Position numbers and translations under genes: made by a program. From Perkinsus marinus ATCC 50983 (Eukaryota; Perkinsozoa; Perkinsida; Perkinsidae), in the NCBI RefSeq assembly GCF_000006405.1, contig NW_003216498.1:953794-1017793 (forward strand): a DNA stretch of 64,000 nucleotides, in the 5' to 3' direction. The stretch's first letter is position 1. The number at the start of each line of letters is the position of its first letter. Positions 36,215-53,100 of the stretch are shown here, piece by piece. The notes under the pieces are model-generated. The model saw nothing but the letters and a program-made list of their open reading frames with translations. It had not been told where the DNA came from and made no database searches.

Positions 36215-37797
36215 TTACTCGATCGTATGCTCCCAGCGTAAACGCTCAATAAGCCGCATCTCAACCACGTTCGTGAAGATACCCTGTTTGGCGTACCACA
36301 CCGAGGCGAAATCCTCCGCAGTAACAGTTAATGAGCCTCTCGGAAACTTGCTGGGGAGGAACTCAGTCGCGAGCATTTGTGAGCAATCAGCTCTCAACTC
36401 CGGCTTCTGCACGAGCATACGCTCTTTCACAAGTAACAGCAGCTGTTTGCTATAAATCCAGGGGGCCGTCCCCGGCCTTCTTTTTGGTCCTTCGAGTAAG
36501 TTCACGGACTTGTTTTGATATGCTAAAAGTACTCTCGAGTTGAAGGGTCGCTCAAGGTAGCCACACTCCCACAAAACACAGCCCAGGGACCAGACATCAC
36601 AGGCTGGTGTGATATATCTACATCCATGCTGTGATCGATCACATCCCAACGACCCTACCCGTATCTTATGACTTCCGGAGCTGCTGTCCACAACGTGCCA
36701 ACAAGACGATCTGAGAGTAGTCGTTGGGCTTCGAAAGGTAACAAGAGGCTACCTGTCGATTTTAGAGCTTCCCCTAGCGCGGGGACGGTACGGCTAGAGC
36801 CGAAGTCACATAGTTTCCATGACCCGCTGGCCGAATGGTAGAGTAAATTGTCGAGTTTCACATCACAGTGAACCTGTCCATTCGTCTGAAGGAAGCCTGC
36901 AAAGGAAAGGACTCACAACCATATTGGCATGAAGATACTCCAGAGCTCTGCACGCATGCGCAAAGATACGCAACATCTCTTCGGAATGGAGTCGCACCCA
37001 CCAAGACTGGCCCTACGACGACCGACCAAGTCTAACAGACTCACCAGCGCGACCACGTACCTTCATTTTCCCATCCACTGCAGAGTTAACGCTATTGCGA
37101 AGGGACTCGTCTCTACTCAGACGATCTGAAACTGCGTTGATTACACAGATGAAATCATCGAGGCAGAAGTCGCATCTAAGGAGGAGGCTGGAATTCGGAC
37201 AAGCCTGACCCAAACATTACCTTTCCATGACTATACCCAACTCCTGCTGCGACGGTGACAGGAACCAGTCAAAGGCTCCGACCTAAGACGGTATGAAAAA
37301 ATATCAACGCCAACAACAATTTCCTACCAAATTGATAACACTAGATCCACCATCATCATTGCCATCCTCCTGTCCCTTGATCAGTCCAAAGAGCACGGCC
37401 AGCTGCCCAGCACAATTCACAGCGACGCCGAAGCCCGGGTTGGTACCTCCTGCCTTGCGTGCCGTCGTACCGCAGCCGACCGCAGTTTGACCATCTTTAT
37501 ACACAATGGCTGAGTCGTGTCAGCACGGAAAGCAGCGCTATACACCTGTGGAAAATCCTTTCCCTTTCGACGCCTCTTAATGCTGCTGCCTACATCCCCC
37601 TCTGAACCCTGAGCCACCAATTGAAGTAAGTCATAGCCACAAGATCGTGATGTGTAGATGTCGCTTCCACTGCGGTATCGACCAAACTCGGCCACCAGGG
37701 AACTCGGGTGATCGGGTGGTCGAGCTGCTGGCCCTAGCCGAGCCGCGCTATGGGTAGAGCGTAGACTACCAAGGGCCGCCCTTCGGACAGGGGACAT
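36215..37797 (-). CDS. Protein kinase, NAK (AAK1/GAK)-like
   Basis: ATG 37797 starts a basic leader, then the Gly-rich loop AQGSEGDVYSAAF (joined across an intron), the beta-3 Lys in LCIKMVKLR and a helix C with RRHARQE. Further exons give RIFAHACRALEYLH, the catalytic loop VHCDVKLDNLLYH, KLCDFGSSRT (DFG), TLWTAAPEVI (APE), ACDVWSLGCVLWECGYLERPF, and a C-terminal extension to the TAA at 36215. KLCDFGS and the general order resemble the Numb-associated kinase family, which acts in clathrin trafficking. The normal HRD is HCD, so the Arg that docks an activation-loop phosphate is missing. Catalytic Lys, Asp and Asn are kept, so activity is likely. Confidence 0.8.
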
Positions 37798-38328
37798 GCT
37801 CTGACTCTTCGACCGGCATCCTCCGTGGTAAGAAAGGGATCTGAACCACTCACCATCACGCGTCGAGAGACCAATCGAACCAGGACCTTTTCAGACCCCT
37901 TCTAATTGGTTCCTCACTCACGTTGGGATGAGGCATGGGTATTCGCCAACAATGATACCATCCTGTCGCGAATAGTGTGGCGCGTGGTAATTGACCAACA
38001 CAACATCGTCAACACACCAATGCTTCATTACTACGGTCATCGTACATGCTATCAGCTACTACCACTCAGTGGACTGGCCAAATTCGGTCCTGTCTCTACA
38101 CTAGTGATGTTGGGCGAGAGCAGTCTGCCGTAGGACTTCGGGCTCCTCCCTCTACTGCTATTCAGAGAGGACGTGAAAGGCCCTTCACGGGACATCACTG
38201 AACCTGACAGAGACCTCTTCAAGGTACTGGGCTAATGACTCGACTACTCCTCATAGCAGCAGCACAAGCCATCGATGGGTATCTGGGACAGGAACGTGAG
38301 GCCCTCAGCCATACCGTAACTTTTCCAA
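37798..38328. other. Intergenic, no gene seen
   Basis: This is the spacer between the kinase start and the stop of the coiled-coil gene. Only short open frames are present. Confidence 0.45.
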
Positions 38329-39505
38329 CTACTTCTCCATCCTCTGTCGTATGAGATGCTGTTGTTTCTCAAGTTGAGTTCTCACATTGTGATAACGCTG
38401 TAACAGACGCTCCAGCTCTGTGCGTCGTGCTGACTTCTGCTCCTAACACACCTATCATCTCCTACCGCGCGCCACGAAATTCCCGGACCTCCCTCCCGGA
38501 CTGGATCCTCTTTACCAGCCCAGCCGCCTCAAGCTGCTGCTTGTACGTATACTGGTCGAGGAGGCCTATGACCAGACTTAGAATTTACGCTCACTTTTCT
38601 CAGCTAAGCACAGATTATAGATCTCCACATGCGGATTCGGGTAGAAGTGCACAGAAACCAACAAGAATTTCCTAATTACCACCAACACGGAGTTGACCAC
38701 GTGCGTATTTTCCGACAATGCCTATGATGGTCAAGCACCATCCCGTCGCTGACCATCCTACTCCGAATTTTCTTGTCCCTTTTCGTTTTCCAAGCCTCAT
38801 GCTCCTTCAGCTCAAGCAGATCAGCCTGTTCTTTCGACCGAGCCGCGTCCGCGTATTGCTTCTGCCTCCCTAGAGTTTCCTGATGGCCCATCATAGCAGG
38901 TCCCCGATTGACGACTGACCTACTTGTACTCTCCTCAAGTTCAACAGTTGCCTGCTCCATCGTGGCGCCTTAGGCTGCACCTCCCGGTTCAACTTGTCTC
39001 TATAACTATCCATAACACGATCCTTCCAATTCCGCACTGATCAAGACAGCCTACGCCAAGTGGTCCTGCATCTGTCTTTCGGCCAATTGTTGTTGCAGCG
39101 ATTGAGAATGTTGTTCGAATTCCATCATGGTCTTATCCCAGATCTCGTTGAACTCCTAACCAGTCCTGATTCGCTCTCCAGTGCCCCTGGTCATCCCCTC
39201 ACCTGAAGCTCATTCATATGTGCCTCTTCTACGCTGAGCCGCTCAGCCAGTTGCTGAGTGCGGAGTTCCTAAGCCGGCCGTCACTACTGCGGGCTCAACA
39301 GAGCCGACCGAGTCACCTCCCTTGCCCTTCCCTTCTCAGTTTCCCTCAATTGTTCAAGTCGTTTTCGTGTTGCCTCCGCTTCGCTGTAGCGACTGGTCTT
39401 TTCACATTCAATTTGATGACGCTGTAGGACGCCTATGAGATCTTCCAAGGCGGCGGCATCTAGCTCCTCCACGGGTCCATCGGGGATGTCATGGAGGGTT
39501 GACAT
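38329..39505 (-). CDS. Conserved coiled-coil protein
   Basis: ATG 39505 opens MSTLHDIPDGPVEELD, LEDLIGVLQRHQIECE and EAEATRKRLEQLRETEKGRA. Following exons give QQLAERLSVEEAHMNELQ, EFNEIWDKTMMEFEQHSQSL, VMDSYRDKLNREVQPKAPRW, LGRQKQYADAARSKEQADLL, KTKRDKKIRSRMVSDG, KQQLEAAGLVKRIQSGREV and, at the end, RRTELERLLQRYHNVRTQL up to the stop at 38329-38331. It has about 290 residues and is nearly all charged helix. I recognise this order of motifs (EFN.IWD, sheared KQK.Y..A, ALRKRI-type, LERLLQRYHNV) as a conserved eukaryotic coiled-coil family also found in apicomplexans, but I cannot give a firm name. One intron carries a dispersed repeat with a 7-bp target-site duplication. Confidence 0.75.
38572..38720 (+). 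repeat. Dispersed inverted-end repeat, copy 3, with 7-bp TSD
   Basis: The element lies in an intron of the coiled-coil gene and is flanked by the direct repeat CCTATGA at 38565-38571 and 38721-38727. It contains CGGGTAGAAGTGCACAGAAACC and GTTGACCACGTGCGTATTTTCC. Confidence 0.85.
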
Positions 39506-39796
39506 ACCACAAGGAGGTAATCAGGAGATACTAGTGTACACTTGCCTGGCCCTGCCGAGTCGGTCTAAGCTGACGATGAGAGTATCGTATCTTACCCTCA
39601 CAGGACACAGTTGCTCTGAACGGGATCCGGTACCATCTAACGCTGCTATAAAGTTAGAATAAAAGCCCGGACGTTCAGGTGATAGCAAGCTTCACTGATT
39701 CTTGAAAATGCTTGAAATATAGCGCGCGCCCAAGTGATCGATTTGCTCCCCGATAGCTATTACCCATCATTTCCATCTCGGCTTCATACACCGACC

Positions 39797-40668
39797 ATGG
39801 GAATCAGCAGGGATAGTCGTCACAAGCACAGGTAAAATATCGATGAACACTCTCACTCGTAGCCGTTGTCGTAGTAGTATGGTCGGTTGCTATTTTGTGG
39901 AATGATCTCAGTCTACTGTGGCGCTTCTGAGTCCCAATCAATAGCCGTAGACTCGCCCAACGATTGGTCTTTGATGTTATCCTTTTCCTCTTTTGCAGAG
40001 CTACCGGAGGCGTCCGCGCCATCCACCAGAAGAAGCGCCAGTTCGAGCTCGGCCGCCCTGCTGCTATGACCAAGCTTGGCAACAGGCGTGTCCGCGTCGT
40101 CAGATGCCGCGGTGGCAACCTCAAGTTCCGGTAGGACCACCAGGTTGGTTTGATGTCTTTTATTCGTCCTTTCAGTGCCCTCCGTTTGGATACCGGTAAC
40201 TACTCTTGGGGTTCCGAGGGTGTCTCTCGTAAGACTCGTATCTTGAACACTGTCTACAACGCTTCCAACAACGAGTTGGTCCGTACTAACACTTTGGTCA
40301 AGAACACCATCGTCCAGATTGATGCCGCTCCCTTCAAGCAGTGGTACGAGCAGCACTTCGGCATCGAGCTCAGTAATACATTACTCTTCTGGTGAAGCGG
40401 TTAGTATTCGTGCTGTTCATTTTTAGGCAAGAAGGGTGCTGCGGAGGTTGAGACTACCGGTAAGTCCAACTCCGTCGTTGCCAAGCTGAAGGCTCGCCGT
40501 GCCGATCGCTACTTGGACCCCGCTGTTGAGGAGCAGTTCGCCGCTGGCCGTCTCTTGGCTTGCATCTCGAGCCGTCCTGGTCAGTCTGGCCGTGCCGACG
40601 GTTACATCCTTGAGGGAGAGGAGCTTGCTTTCTACATGAGGAAGCTCGAGAAGAAGGGCAAGAAGTAA
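39797..40668 (+). CDS. RPS8: 40S ribosomal protein S8 (eS8)
   Basis: Four exons (39797-39831, 39999-40130, 40176-40372, 40427-40668) encode about 200 residues. The N-terminus [12 protein letters not shown] is split by the first intron. Then follow [93 protein letters not shown], and the C-terminal [19 protein letters not shown] with the tail RKLEKKGKK. All parts of eS8 are present and in order. Codon use resembles RPS14. The first intron (167 nt) is the longest. Confidence 0.98.
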
Positions 40669-40849
40669 ATCTCCTCACCAGCTCGGGTGTTCCCTCACTT
40701 GACGAATATCTTCAAAGCCGTTCCGATGGATGTACAACGTTGTATTTGGTTCAGTTTTAATTAGCAGTACCACTCCAACCCGAACTCAGCATCAATTCCT
40801 CAGTGGCACCTTGGACATGCCAGTCTGTGGCATTTGGTTAGTCTTTATC

Positions 40850-41124
40850 ATGCGGTATAGAACGGAGTGGTTGACGCATCCCTGGGGCCCGAAGGCTGCT
40901 GAAGGATCAGTAAGTTCAAAGTCCGACGATTGATTCAACTACCTTTCTAACAGGGAGTGTTGCAGCATAAGGTGGTTTGGTGCCGCCTCCCGTCGCAGAT
41001 AATGGTCCGTTTTTCTTCTGGAACTGGAAAACGTCTCGAGAAGTCTACCATAGGAGCTCCATTAGCGTCTGGTGTTAGCCATCCTTCACTTTGTTGGCTC
41101 CTCGGGGGTTTCGACAGAACTTAG
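40850..41124 (+). CDS. Small ORF of 76 residues, downstream of RPS8
   Basis: Exon 40850-40909 (MRYRTEWLTHPWGPKAAEGS) joins over a 44-nt GT-AG intron to exon 40954-41124 (VLQHKVVWCRLPSQIMVRFS ... GGFDRT, TAG). The frame is kept across the intron, and the start context is acceptable. The product has several aromatic and basic residues, no membrane helix and no known motif. It could be a small mitochondrial or ribosome-linked protein, but nothing proves it. Confidence 0.4.
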
Positions 41125-42292
41125 GAATTCTCGCCTGCTGTTCACTGAAAGCTGAAAGCCTATCGATGAATTTGAAACTATTCAGGTCATATGTGGAGAT
41201 TATTTTCATTTCATAATCGCACCAATCGATTACCATCTTGACCAGTGCAACTAACTCATATAGGGCTTACGTATTCCCTATAGATTTCGTGCTGGAAGTC
41301 TTTGCCAGAGCTTCGTGCTCTTGCAGGGTATATCGTGCTCCACCGCGGGAACGTGTCCAGCATATTCCGAGGGGAGAGTAGCCTCGGACGGCCACTTCCC
41401 TAAGGTTGACCATATCGTGATAGTTGGTGCCGTACCTGCTCGGTTCACGCTGCTGATGATTCCTAAGCTACGAGATGTTTTTCGCCGTGTCTCGAGAAGT
41501 TTGATGTCGGTGTCATTGGCTGGATAGGTCCGTCGGGTCGTGGGGTCCCGTCTGGTATAGGTCGGTCTGAGGTGAGCTCGCATATGAAGGCTCTTGAAGG
41601 CTAAGATTTTCCCTACTAATCTCACCGCTAGGCCCGAAGAGCTCCGTCGGTGATGCGAGTTGAATTGAAACTCCGAATCTTTACCCGATATACCTTCACC
41701 CAACACTATGCGACTCGAATTCACGAATGACAGCGCGAGCGCTCAGCATGCTCCTGAGCAGACATGGTTTGCTGATCGATGATCGATCACCTAACTTGTA
41801 GAATAAAAGTCGGCATCAGTTCGATGATGGAACAGCTGGCAACGTCCGCTTTCTCTAGTAGTACGCAACTACATAGCAGGACTTAGAGCATGATTACTTC
41901 GAGGTAGGTATAGTTCATTTGCACGAAGGGCTGCCGGAAAGGGGCTGAACTGAAAGTCAAATCCAACCTCGCACGATTTGCACCGATGCGCAGTAGCCAG
42001 TACTGAAAAAAGTATGCAGTAGCTTTTCCTTATTTTTTCCACGTTTTTGACAAGCCTCCCACGGGCGGAAAGTTTGAGATCTTCCTTTCCCCGTTTCTAC
42101 CACCCTGCCACCTCTTGTTGCCAACAAGATACCAGATGATCGCCACATTACTTTACCGTGGAGCATCTTCATCCCGTGGATGGAGAGCTCCCGATTCTCA
42201 CGAAGATCTGAGGTTGATTTTTAGGGCATCAATATCCTTGAACGAGGACATCTCACAGCGCCTTGTAGCGAAGTAGATATGATCAAGCTGAA
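41125..42292. other. Mostly non-coding, one possible plus-strand exon
   Basis: A plus-strand stretch at about 41284-41403 (CWKSLPELRALAGYIVLHRG then FRGESSLGRPLP) sits between an AG and a GT and looks coding, but I could not join it to other exons. The opposite strand also has a long open frame here, so the coding strand is not certain. Confidence 0.35.
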
Positions 42293-42364
42293 AGGGCGCG
42301 CCCGGATTTGAACCGAGGACCTGCTGATCTGCAGTCAGCCGCTCTACCACTGAGCTACGCACCC
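42293..42364 (-). tRNA. tRNA-Cys (GCA)
   Basis: Full cloverleaf: acceptor GGGTGCG/CGCGCCC, D arm GCTCAGTGGTAGAGC, anticodon stem GCTGA/TCAGC with loop CTGCAGA (anticodon GCA), variable AGGTC, and T arm CTCGG TTCAAAT CCGGG. Confidence 0.95.
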
Positions 42365-43489
42365 TGTGGTAGATCGTTCGCTCTCTGTCGCTCGGAGACT
42401 TCGTACCAAAGCGCGAGATCACCGACTATGTTTGCGGTGATCATCCTATTGGCTCCCCCCATTTCTCCACGCGCTTGACCACTCATGCGTAAATACCGTT
42501 TCGTCTGCTGCTTTATGAGAATTTTTTCGACTGATCTTGTGGTTAATTCTCGTTTGTGTTTTCCAGGTTCTCTGTATCATCTTCAACAGTGCGAGTCCTC
42601 TCCTCTAGGACAAGTTCGAGGCTCTGGGATCGACGAGGACTTGACATGACTCTTCCCGCTCCGACTTGCATCTAGCACAGTTACTGTGCCACAGAAGACC
42701 CGTCAAGCGGCTCGGCCGAGCATACGTAGGACACAGACTCACCTTACTCCTAGTAGTTCCGCCTTCATTCCCTTCTCGGCGAGAAGTTCTCGCCCATTCT
42801 CCGAAGTATTCACAAAAGCTGCGCATCATGTATCGCCCACTCACTGTCGGCTCCCATATCTTTAGTCAACCCTTTTGCGAAACGTCTCCATACTTTAATA
42901 ACACAGCACAACGGCAATCAACAGAACCATCATGGGACTGTGAAACTGTTCATACTTCGAATCTTGATGACTGTCTGCAGAAATGATCTACGATGGTACA
43001 GGTGAGCCTATATATATCGTATCGATCTCTCTTCAAGCCGCGGCCACCAGATTCGGCAGATGACTTGAACGATGGTATTTCACGCAGTTGTCTGCAAACT
43101 TGCTTGTCTCGGTCTGGGCAGAGATGGTTGACCCACCTCGTGGATATAAGGAGGCGGAATCCGTCGACATTATCTCATCACTGATACTTGTGACTGACCT
43201 CCTCATGTCTATCGATCCCCTTCTGAAAATGATTACTATTGTCACCCTGTAACAAACCCAAGAAAAAGCGCTACTATCGTGGTTCGTCAGTAGCCTACAG
43301 GAAACGTCCTCAAATGATTGGTTCAATATTAACTTCTTGAATAATACAGCTTGAATGGTACAGTTAGAAACTTCACAAATCACTGGCTACTGTCATTCTT
43401 ATCGAAAAGCTTTGTGCTCGCAGCTGGATAGAACCATTAGGTTGGTGAATGCCTTTATCAGGACTCAAAATCGATCAAGCGATAGATGA
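42365..43489. other. Intergenic, no gene seen
   Basis: This lies between tRNA-Cys and the SRPK stop. Overlapping short frames exist on both strands, with no splice-supported structure. Confidence 0.45.
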
Positions 43490-47842
<4,353 letters not shown>

Positions 47843-47936
47843 TTTAGAAACACTCGAACAACGAGATCAGACATCATCATCATTAGAATCGCGCGGTGAG
47901 GTAAACGACATTCCCATGCCCTGGTAGTACCAAACA

Positions 47937-48099
47937 TATGTTCGTTTTCCTCAGCCGAGCCCAGGATTTTCCTCACTAGTTATATACAAATTCGGGTGGA
48001 AGCGTACAGAAACCAATGAGGATTTCCTAAATTCTCCCCAGAATTTCCACAAATGTCACGTATACATGCAGTTGACCATGTCAATATTTTCCTACACCG
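47937..48099 (+). repeat. Dispersed inverted-end repeat, copy 6, with 7-bp TSD
   Basis: Flanked by the direct repeat CCTGGTA at 47930-47936 and 48100-48106. It contains CATATGTTCGTTTTCCTCAG, AATTCGGGTGGAAGCGTACA and CAATATTTTCCTACACCG. It lies just upstream of SRPK. Confidence 0.88.
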
Positions 48100-48215
48100 C
48101 CTGGTACTAACACTACACGGTACATCATTGACAAGCACATCGATGCATATTGGCAATAAGCAATCGGACAAGGATGCTGGCTACTCAGACTCTTCAGCGA
48201 GTCCTACGCTTTATT

Positions 48216-49046
48216 ACCACCTCAACAAGGTGTGTTCCCAAATACATGCGCGACGGTAAAGGTTTACTTCATCACGCCACATAGAGGCGATACCATAGCC
48301 AAACCAATTTTCAGCCGGGATTTTCTTGTGGATCCTCAAGCGCTGACCCTGTACCAGTCGTTCCTGTACTTTATCTCGGATGCTGCTCACCCCAGGGAGC
48401 CACTTCAATGGCATCGTAACTCGGTTATCCGTCCAGCTCGTGCGAAGAGTTTACTTGTATGTACAGCACGGTGCAGTAGAGCTTAAACCACAATGGACTA
48501 ACAGCAGGGATGAGACCATTGCCCTTGTATGAATGAGGATCTCACATTTGAGGCTCGGCTCGACATCGCCTAAGATATGTCGAGGAATGTTCCAATTAAG
48601 TCCGTGAAGAAAATTAACCTCAAAAAGTGTCTGCTGCATCCACCAACTTAGCGAAGCGTTAGTATTTGGGTGCTACTTGCGAGCATTCAAAGACAGAACT
48701 GCCATTTTTACGACGAGTACCACAAATGCAACGGTAAGAATCTGATCCAACACATGTTAGCTATTCTTGATGACCATAAATTTCTGAAAATTAGATCTAC
48801 CCAGCAGTCAGGCAAGGACAGCCCAACTAGTAGAGCGATGTTCATCAGCGTTTGGAAGGTGAGTAAATGTATCATTCGATGAGCCGCTCGTAGCATCCAC
48901 GAACTCCGCTTGGAGGATGATATTCTGAATCCCCTCTTCAAACGACCATTTCTACTTGAGAAGGGAGTGGGGGCATCAAAGTGCGCCGTAACACCTCGCG
49001 AAGACTTTTCTGCGTCTGCACTAGTCGATGACTGTGCTAGATTCAT
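48216..49046 (-). pseudogene. Channel-like exon cluster, possibly decayed
   Basis: Minus-strand stretches include a hydrophobic helix (LLTFQTLMNIALLVGLSLP, near 48890-48830), a region like the linker before a cyclic-nucleotide-binding domain (LNWNIPRHILGDVEPSLKCE then a helix ending HTRAM, near 48600-48510) and a later exon (RDKVQERLVQGQRLRIHKK, then GYGIASMWRDEVNLYRRACI). The order is reminiscent of a CNG/KCNH-type channel fragment. Several frames need joins I cannot verify, and a pore is not seen, so this is either a fragment of a real gene or a relic. Confidence 0.25.
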
Positions 49047-49520
49047 CGGTGAAACCTGAGGACTGTAAGTAAACAGGAGACTGCTTCAATGCTTAAGAAC
49101 AGCTACAGCCACGAAACTTTCAAGTAGGATGGTCAGACCTCACATTCTCATTCGAGATTGATTGTTTGCAGGTCCAGTGGAATAGATCGACATCCATCGT
49201 TTCCAATACAGCGAATGCAGATGACGTGGGGGGGGGGGTGGCACCAGCAGCTGCCTGAGCGTGTTGTCACAAGGCAATGCACCCGAACGTATGAAACAAT
49301 TGTAACAAGGGGGCGGGAGGTCACTGAGCATAAACGCGTTTTGTGGCTCTCAGTTTCAGTTTTTGGTTGATTAAAAACGCAACGAGTGAGTTGGCAATAT
49401 GAGGCTGTTGATCGTGAGGAGATGCATTTCTAGTGAGTCACACGACATGGGATACATTGAACTCTAGAACAACATATGGCTTGCTCAGATTAATAGAGGA
49501 TTTGCTCGATGATGTTCATA

Positions 49521-49592
49521 AGCCACCTGCCGGGATTGAACCGACGACCTTCTGCTTACGAAGCAGACGCTCTACCACTAAGCTAAGGTGGC
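49521..49592 (-). tRNA. tRNA-Thr (CGU)
   Basis: Full cloverleaf: acceptor GCCACCT/AGGTGGC (seven pairs), D arm GCTTAGTGGTAGAGC, anticodon stem TCTGC/GCAGA with loop TTCGTAA (anticodon CGT), and T arm GTCGG TTCAATC CCGGC. No intron is seen. Confidence 0.95.
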
Positions 49593-50119
49593 TATGTCTA
49601 TCATAGTCCTCGATTAGCTAGTGTGGTTTCGATTGAACTCTTCCACGCTAATTAACCAACTCGAAAGGGAGTACATTCCTTCTCAGTTTATGGTCCATAT
49701 CTTACAAACTAGACGTGCGTTCACTTTACTGTAGCAGCACAAACACTATGAATTCTACCATCATCGCTTATAACATGCATTATGAATCGTGGCCATGGGG
49801 TTTTGGAAGAATCAAGACTCGGAATATTATCATCTACCATATACAATCATCGTCGTTACTCGTCCAGTTCTCAACTTTACTTCTGTCGGGGTGTCGAGTC
49901 GCAGCCTGACGCAAATCCACTCGACGCTATCGAGCGGTATTTGCAAGTATTGCACTACAAACGGCCTTCGCGGTGCTTGTCTTGTGTTGTCTTGACGCAT
50001 ATTTGTTCTCACCGACCTGTTCTCACCTAAACTTCCGCAGACACAGAGCATACGCCTGCTACTAGTCCCAGTATTGGTGTTTGCCCCGCAGTGTTTGGTT
50101 TGGTCTCTTCCCTGGCTCA
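49593..50119. other. Probable promoter region of BMS1, no gene seen
   Basis: This intergenic stretch lies between tRNA-Thr and the BMS1 start. No specific regulatory motif is recognised. Confidence 0.4.
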
Positions 50120-53100
50120 ATGGACGGAGGAGGATCCCAAACGGCCGCCAAGGCCCATAGGAAACCCACTTCAGGTAGTAGTTTGCTCAGCGAGGTTTGC
50201 GGTGTGCTCGTCACAGGAGCGGGGAGCGGTTGTAATTGTAGGTGGGAAGGCAAAAAAGAAGAGAGAGAAGACGAATGTTGAACGCCACAACCCGAAAGCC
50301 TTCACCTTCTCTGGTGGCATTCATAGTGTCCAGCGTCGTGTGCAGAGAGGATTGGATGTGAAAGCCAAGAGAGAGAAAATTGAGAAGATGGATAAGCGCC
50401 CCGAAGGAGTGGAGGCTCCACCGTAAAAGCCGGGAACAGGGATCCGTGTGGTATGGCAGTTGGTGGCGTCACTTCAGGTATGTTGTGGTAGTACAAGGCC
50501 CACCAGGGTGCGGTAAGACGACGCTTATTCGAAGTCTGGTGAAACACTATACTAAGACAACGCTGGGGGCAACTATCGAGGGTAGTCAGCCGAGGGTCCT
50601 TGTCACTGATAAGGATCATCCTCGCAGGCCCAATCACCGTGGTATCTGGCCGTAACCGCCGTTTGACGTTCATAGAGTGCCCGGCTAATGACATGCGAGC
50701 CATGATTGACTTAGCGAAAGTGGCTGACTTGGTAGATCGCCCCGCCCCCTCCCTTCCCATCGGGACGCTGAGTTCTCAGGTTTTACTCATGGTAGACGCC
50801 GTGAGGGGGTTCGAAATGGAGACCTTTGAATTCATCAACATCATGCAGGTAAGGCGAACTCCTCATCCTCTGTTTCTGGCGTTTTCTCGAAGGTCCATGG
50901 CTTTCCACGTATACTCGGCATCCTTACTCACTTGGATGGGTTCAAAGAATCCAAGAGTACATTTCTCCCTCTCCATCGTGGCGTGCAGCACCTTCGGTAT
51001 CAGGTATTCGCAAGATGAAGAAACGGTACAAGGCTAGGTTTTGGGCGGAGCTCTACGATGGTGCTAAGATGTTCTATTTGAGTGGTATCCAATATAGTGG
51101 GACGCGTTATAACAAGACGGAAGTCACCAACTTGGCGAGGCAGGTCTTTCATCGTCACGCTGCAGCTGAGTTCTCCTACAACCTCAGGTTCATCGCTATC
51201 CAGAAATTCGCTCCTTTATCGTGGCGTCAGAATCACTCTTATCTTGTGGCCCACCGTTGGGAGGATCAAACGCTTGTGCCTGATAGTGACACCAGGACCT
51301 TGGCACTCTATGGGTATGTGTCGGGCAGTAGACTACGTACGGAGGGCCAGGCCTTCCACATAGCTGGTGTTGGCGACTTCCCGGCCGCCTCCGCAACGGT
51401 GGCCCTCGACCCCTGCCCGCCTCCTACCAACCAGAACCCGAAGATGAAGGGCCTGGCCTTGAGGACCCTGAGTGACAAGCAGAGGAACCTTTATGCGCCC
51501 TATTGCGAGCATCAGCATATTACTGTGGACTCGGAGGCGATGTACATCAATACTCGAGAGGCTGAGGAGAGCTTCACGAGGAAGGAAGAGGAGGAGGATG
51601 GTAGCACGTGGGAATTGACGTGGGAGGGTTACGCTATTTTGCTTAGAGAGTACTGACGATGAGGAAGCCGGCGAGGGAATGTCCAGTGATGATGATGATG
51701 AGGAGGAGGAGGAAATGGACCCCAGCGAGGCTGTGAAGATGGTCCGTGAGCTCCAGGATGTTAAGCTGGACCCGAACGATAGAGATGCGCCTTTGCCGTT
51801 GGTGGCGGGCGGGGCTGCAGTTCCTCCTACTAGAAGGCTCGCTGAGGAGGAGGATGAAGAGGAAGTGATATCAGGGAAGGGTTTGGAGGGCGAAAATTCA
51901 ATTATTATAGTTTGCTCGGAATAGATGATGGTTACCAATGGTATATTTTTTGGATGCTCCTCGATGACTGAGCTCGTCTCTCCGTGATGATGGACTCTTT
52001 TGAATGGGATTTTTAATTGTGGTCGTTGTGGTTGCATAAGATCGTACGTAGGCTCGAGTACCTACGATCTTGCTTTTCCGGATGCTGGTGTAGCGCATCT
52101 TCTTTTAGGATGACGAAGACGGACCCGTTGAAGATGACGAGGAGGATGAGGAGGAGGAAGAAGGATATGTGAACCCGTTCTTGGAGGTCTCTGATAAACT
52201 AGACGCTGTGGCCCGGGGGTTCCAGTCAGTGGAGGAGGACGACGACACTGAGGGGTCCTCGGCCGCCGCCTTCACTTCGGCTCAGTGGGATGCCTACGTA
52301 TATGGAGAATCATCAGGCTTGCCTCATGAGAAGGTACTAGGCTGGTTTATAGTCTGTTAGTTTACTGTGATGGTCTCTTATACCACTAACTACCTATACT
52401 GTAGCCTGTCAATAACCTTACAGTGTCAGTGTTGGAATGATGGTCGCTTTGCTCAGCTGAGTCCAGAAGTTTCCTCACTGATTATAGAAGTTTAGATACA
52501 AATTCGGGTAGAAGTGTAGAGGAACCTCTGAGACTTCCCTCAATTTTCCTCGAAACTCCGACAAATGTCACCTACATACGTAGCTGACCATATGCATATT
52601 TTCCCACACCGCTTGCTGTTATAATAGGGATAGTTTTGGAGTCTATAGTCTCTTAGATTACTGCTATGTAAATGGGCAGTATTATGATGATGATTCCTGT
52701 TCAAGGGGAGGGGGTCATTCGTATACGCTGGCAAATGGCTCACTGTTTTCTATTCAGAAGGTGAAGGCTCCCGAAGAAGAGGGGAAGGTGCAGCTCTTCG
52801 ATGATGATGACGACGAGGAAGAGGATGAGCAATATGGTGAAGTTGATGACGATACCGACACTGCGAGACCGAAGGAGACCTTCGTTGTGGAGGAAGAGGG
52901 AGAGCTCGAATCGGAGGCTTATATTAGACAGTTGAGATGCAGACGCTTTTTCGTGGCTAAGAACATCACTAAGGAACTGGAAGGAGAGATGAAGGTAGCT
53001 TGTGTGTGGTAGTGAGAGGAGAGTATGGGATCGTTATAGGGAGGATCGACTAGTGCTGATGGTGCCATAGATGTGGAGGCTGAGCGACAAGCTAATGCTG

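Noticed and set aside
40454-40678. Minus-strand Arg/Gln-rich frame over RPS8
   Set aside because: Antisense shadow of the last RPS8 exon.
41278-41724. Minus-strand 148-residue frame
   Set aside because: No splice partners, no recognisable motif, and the opposite strand has an equally good exon-like stretch.
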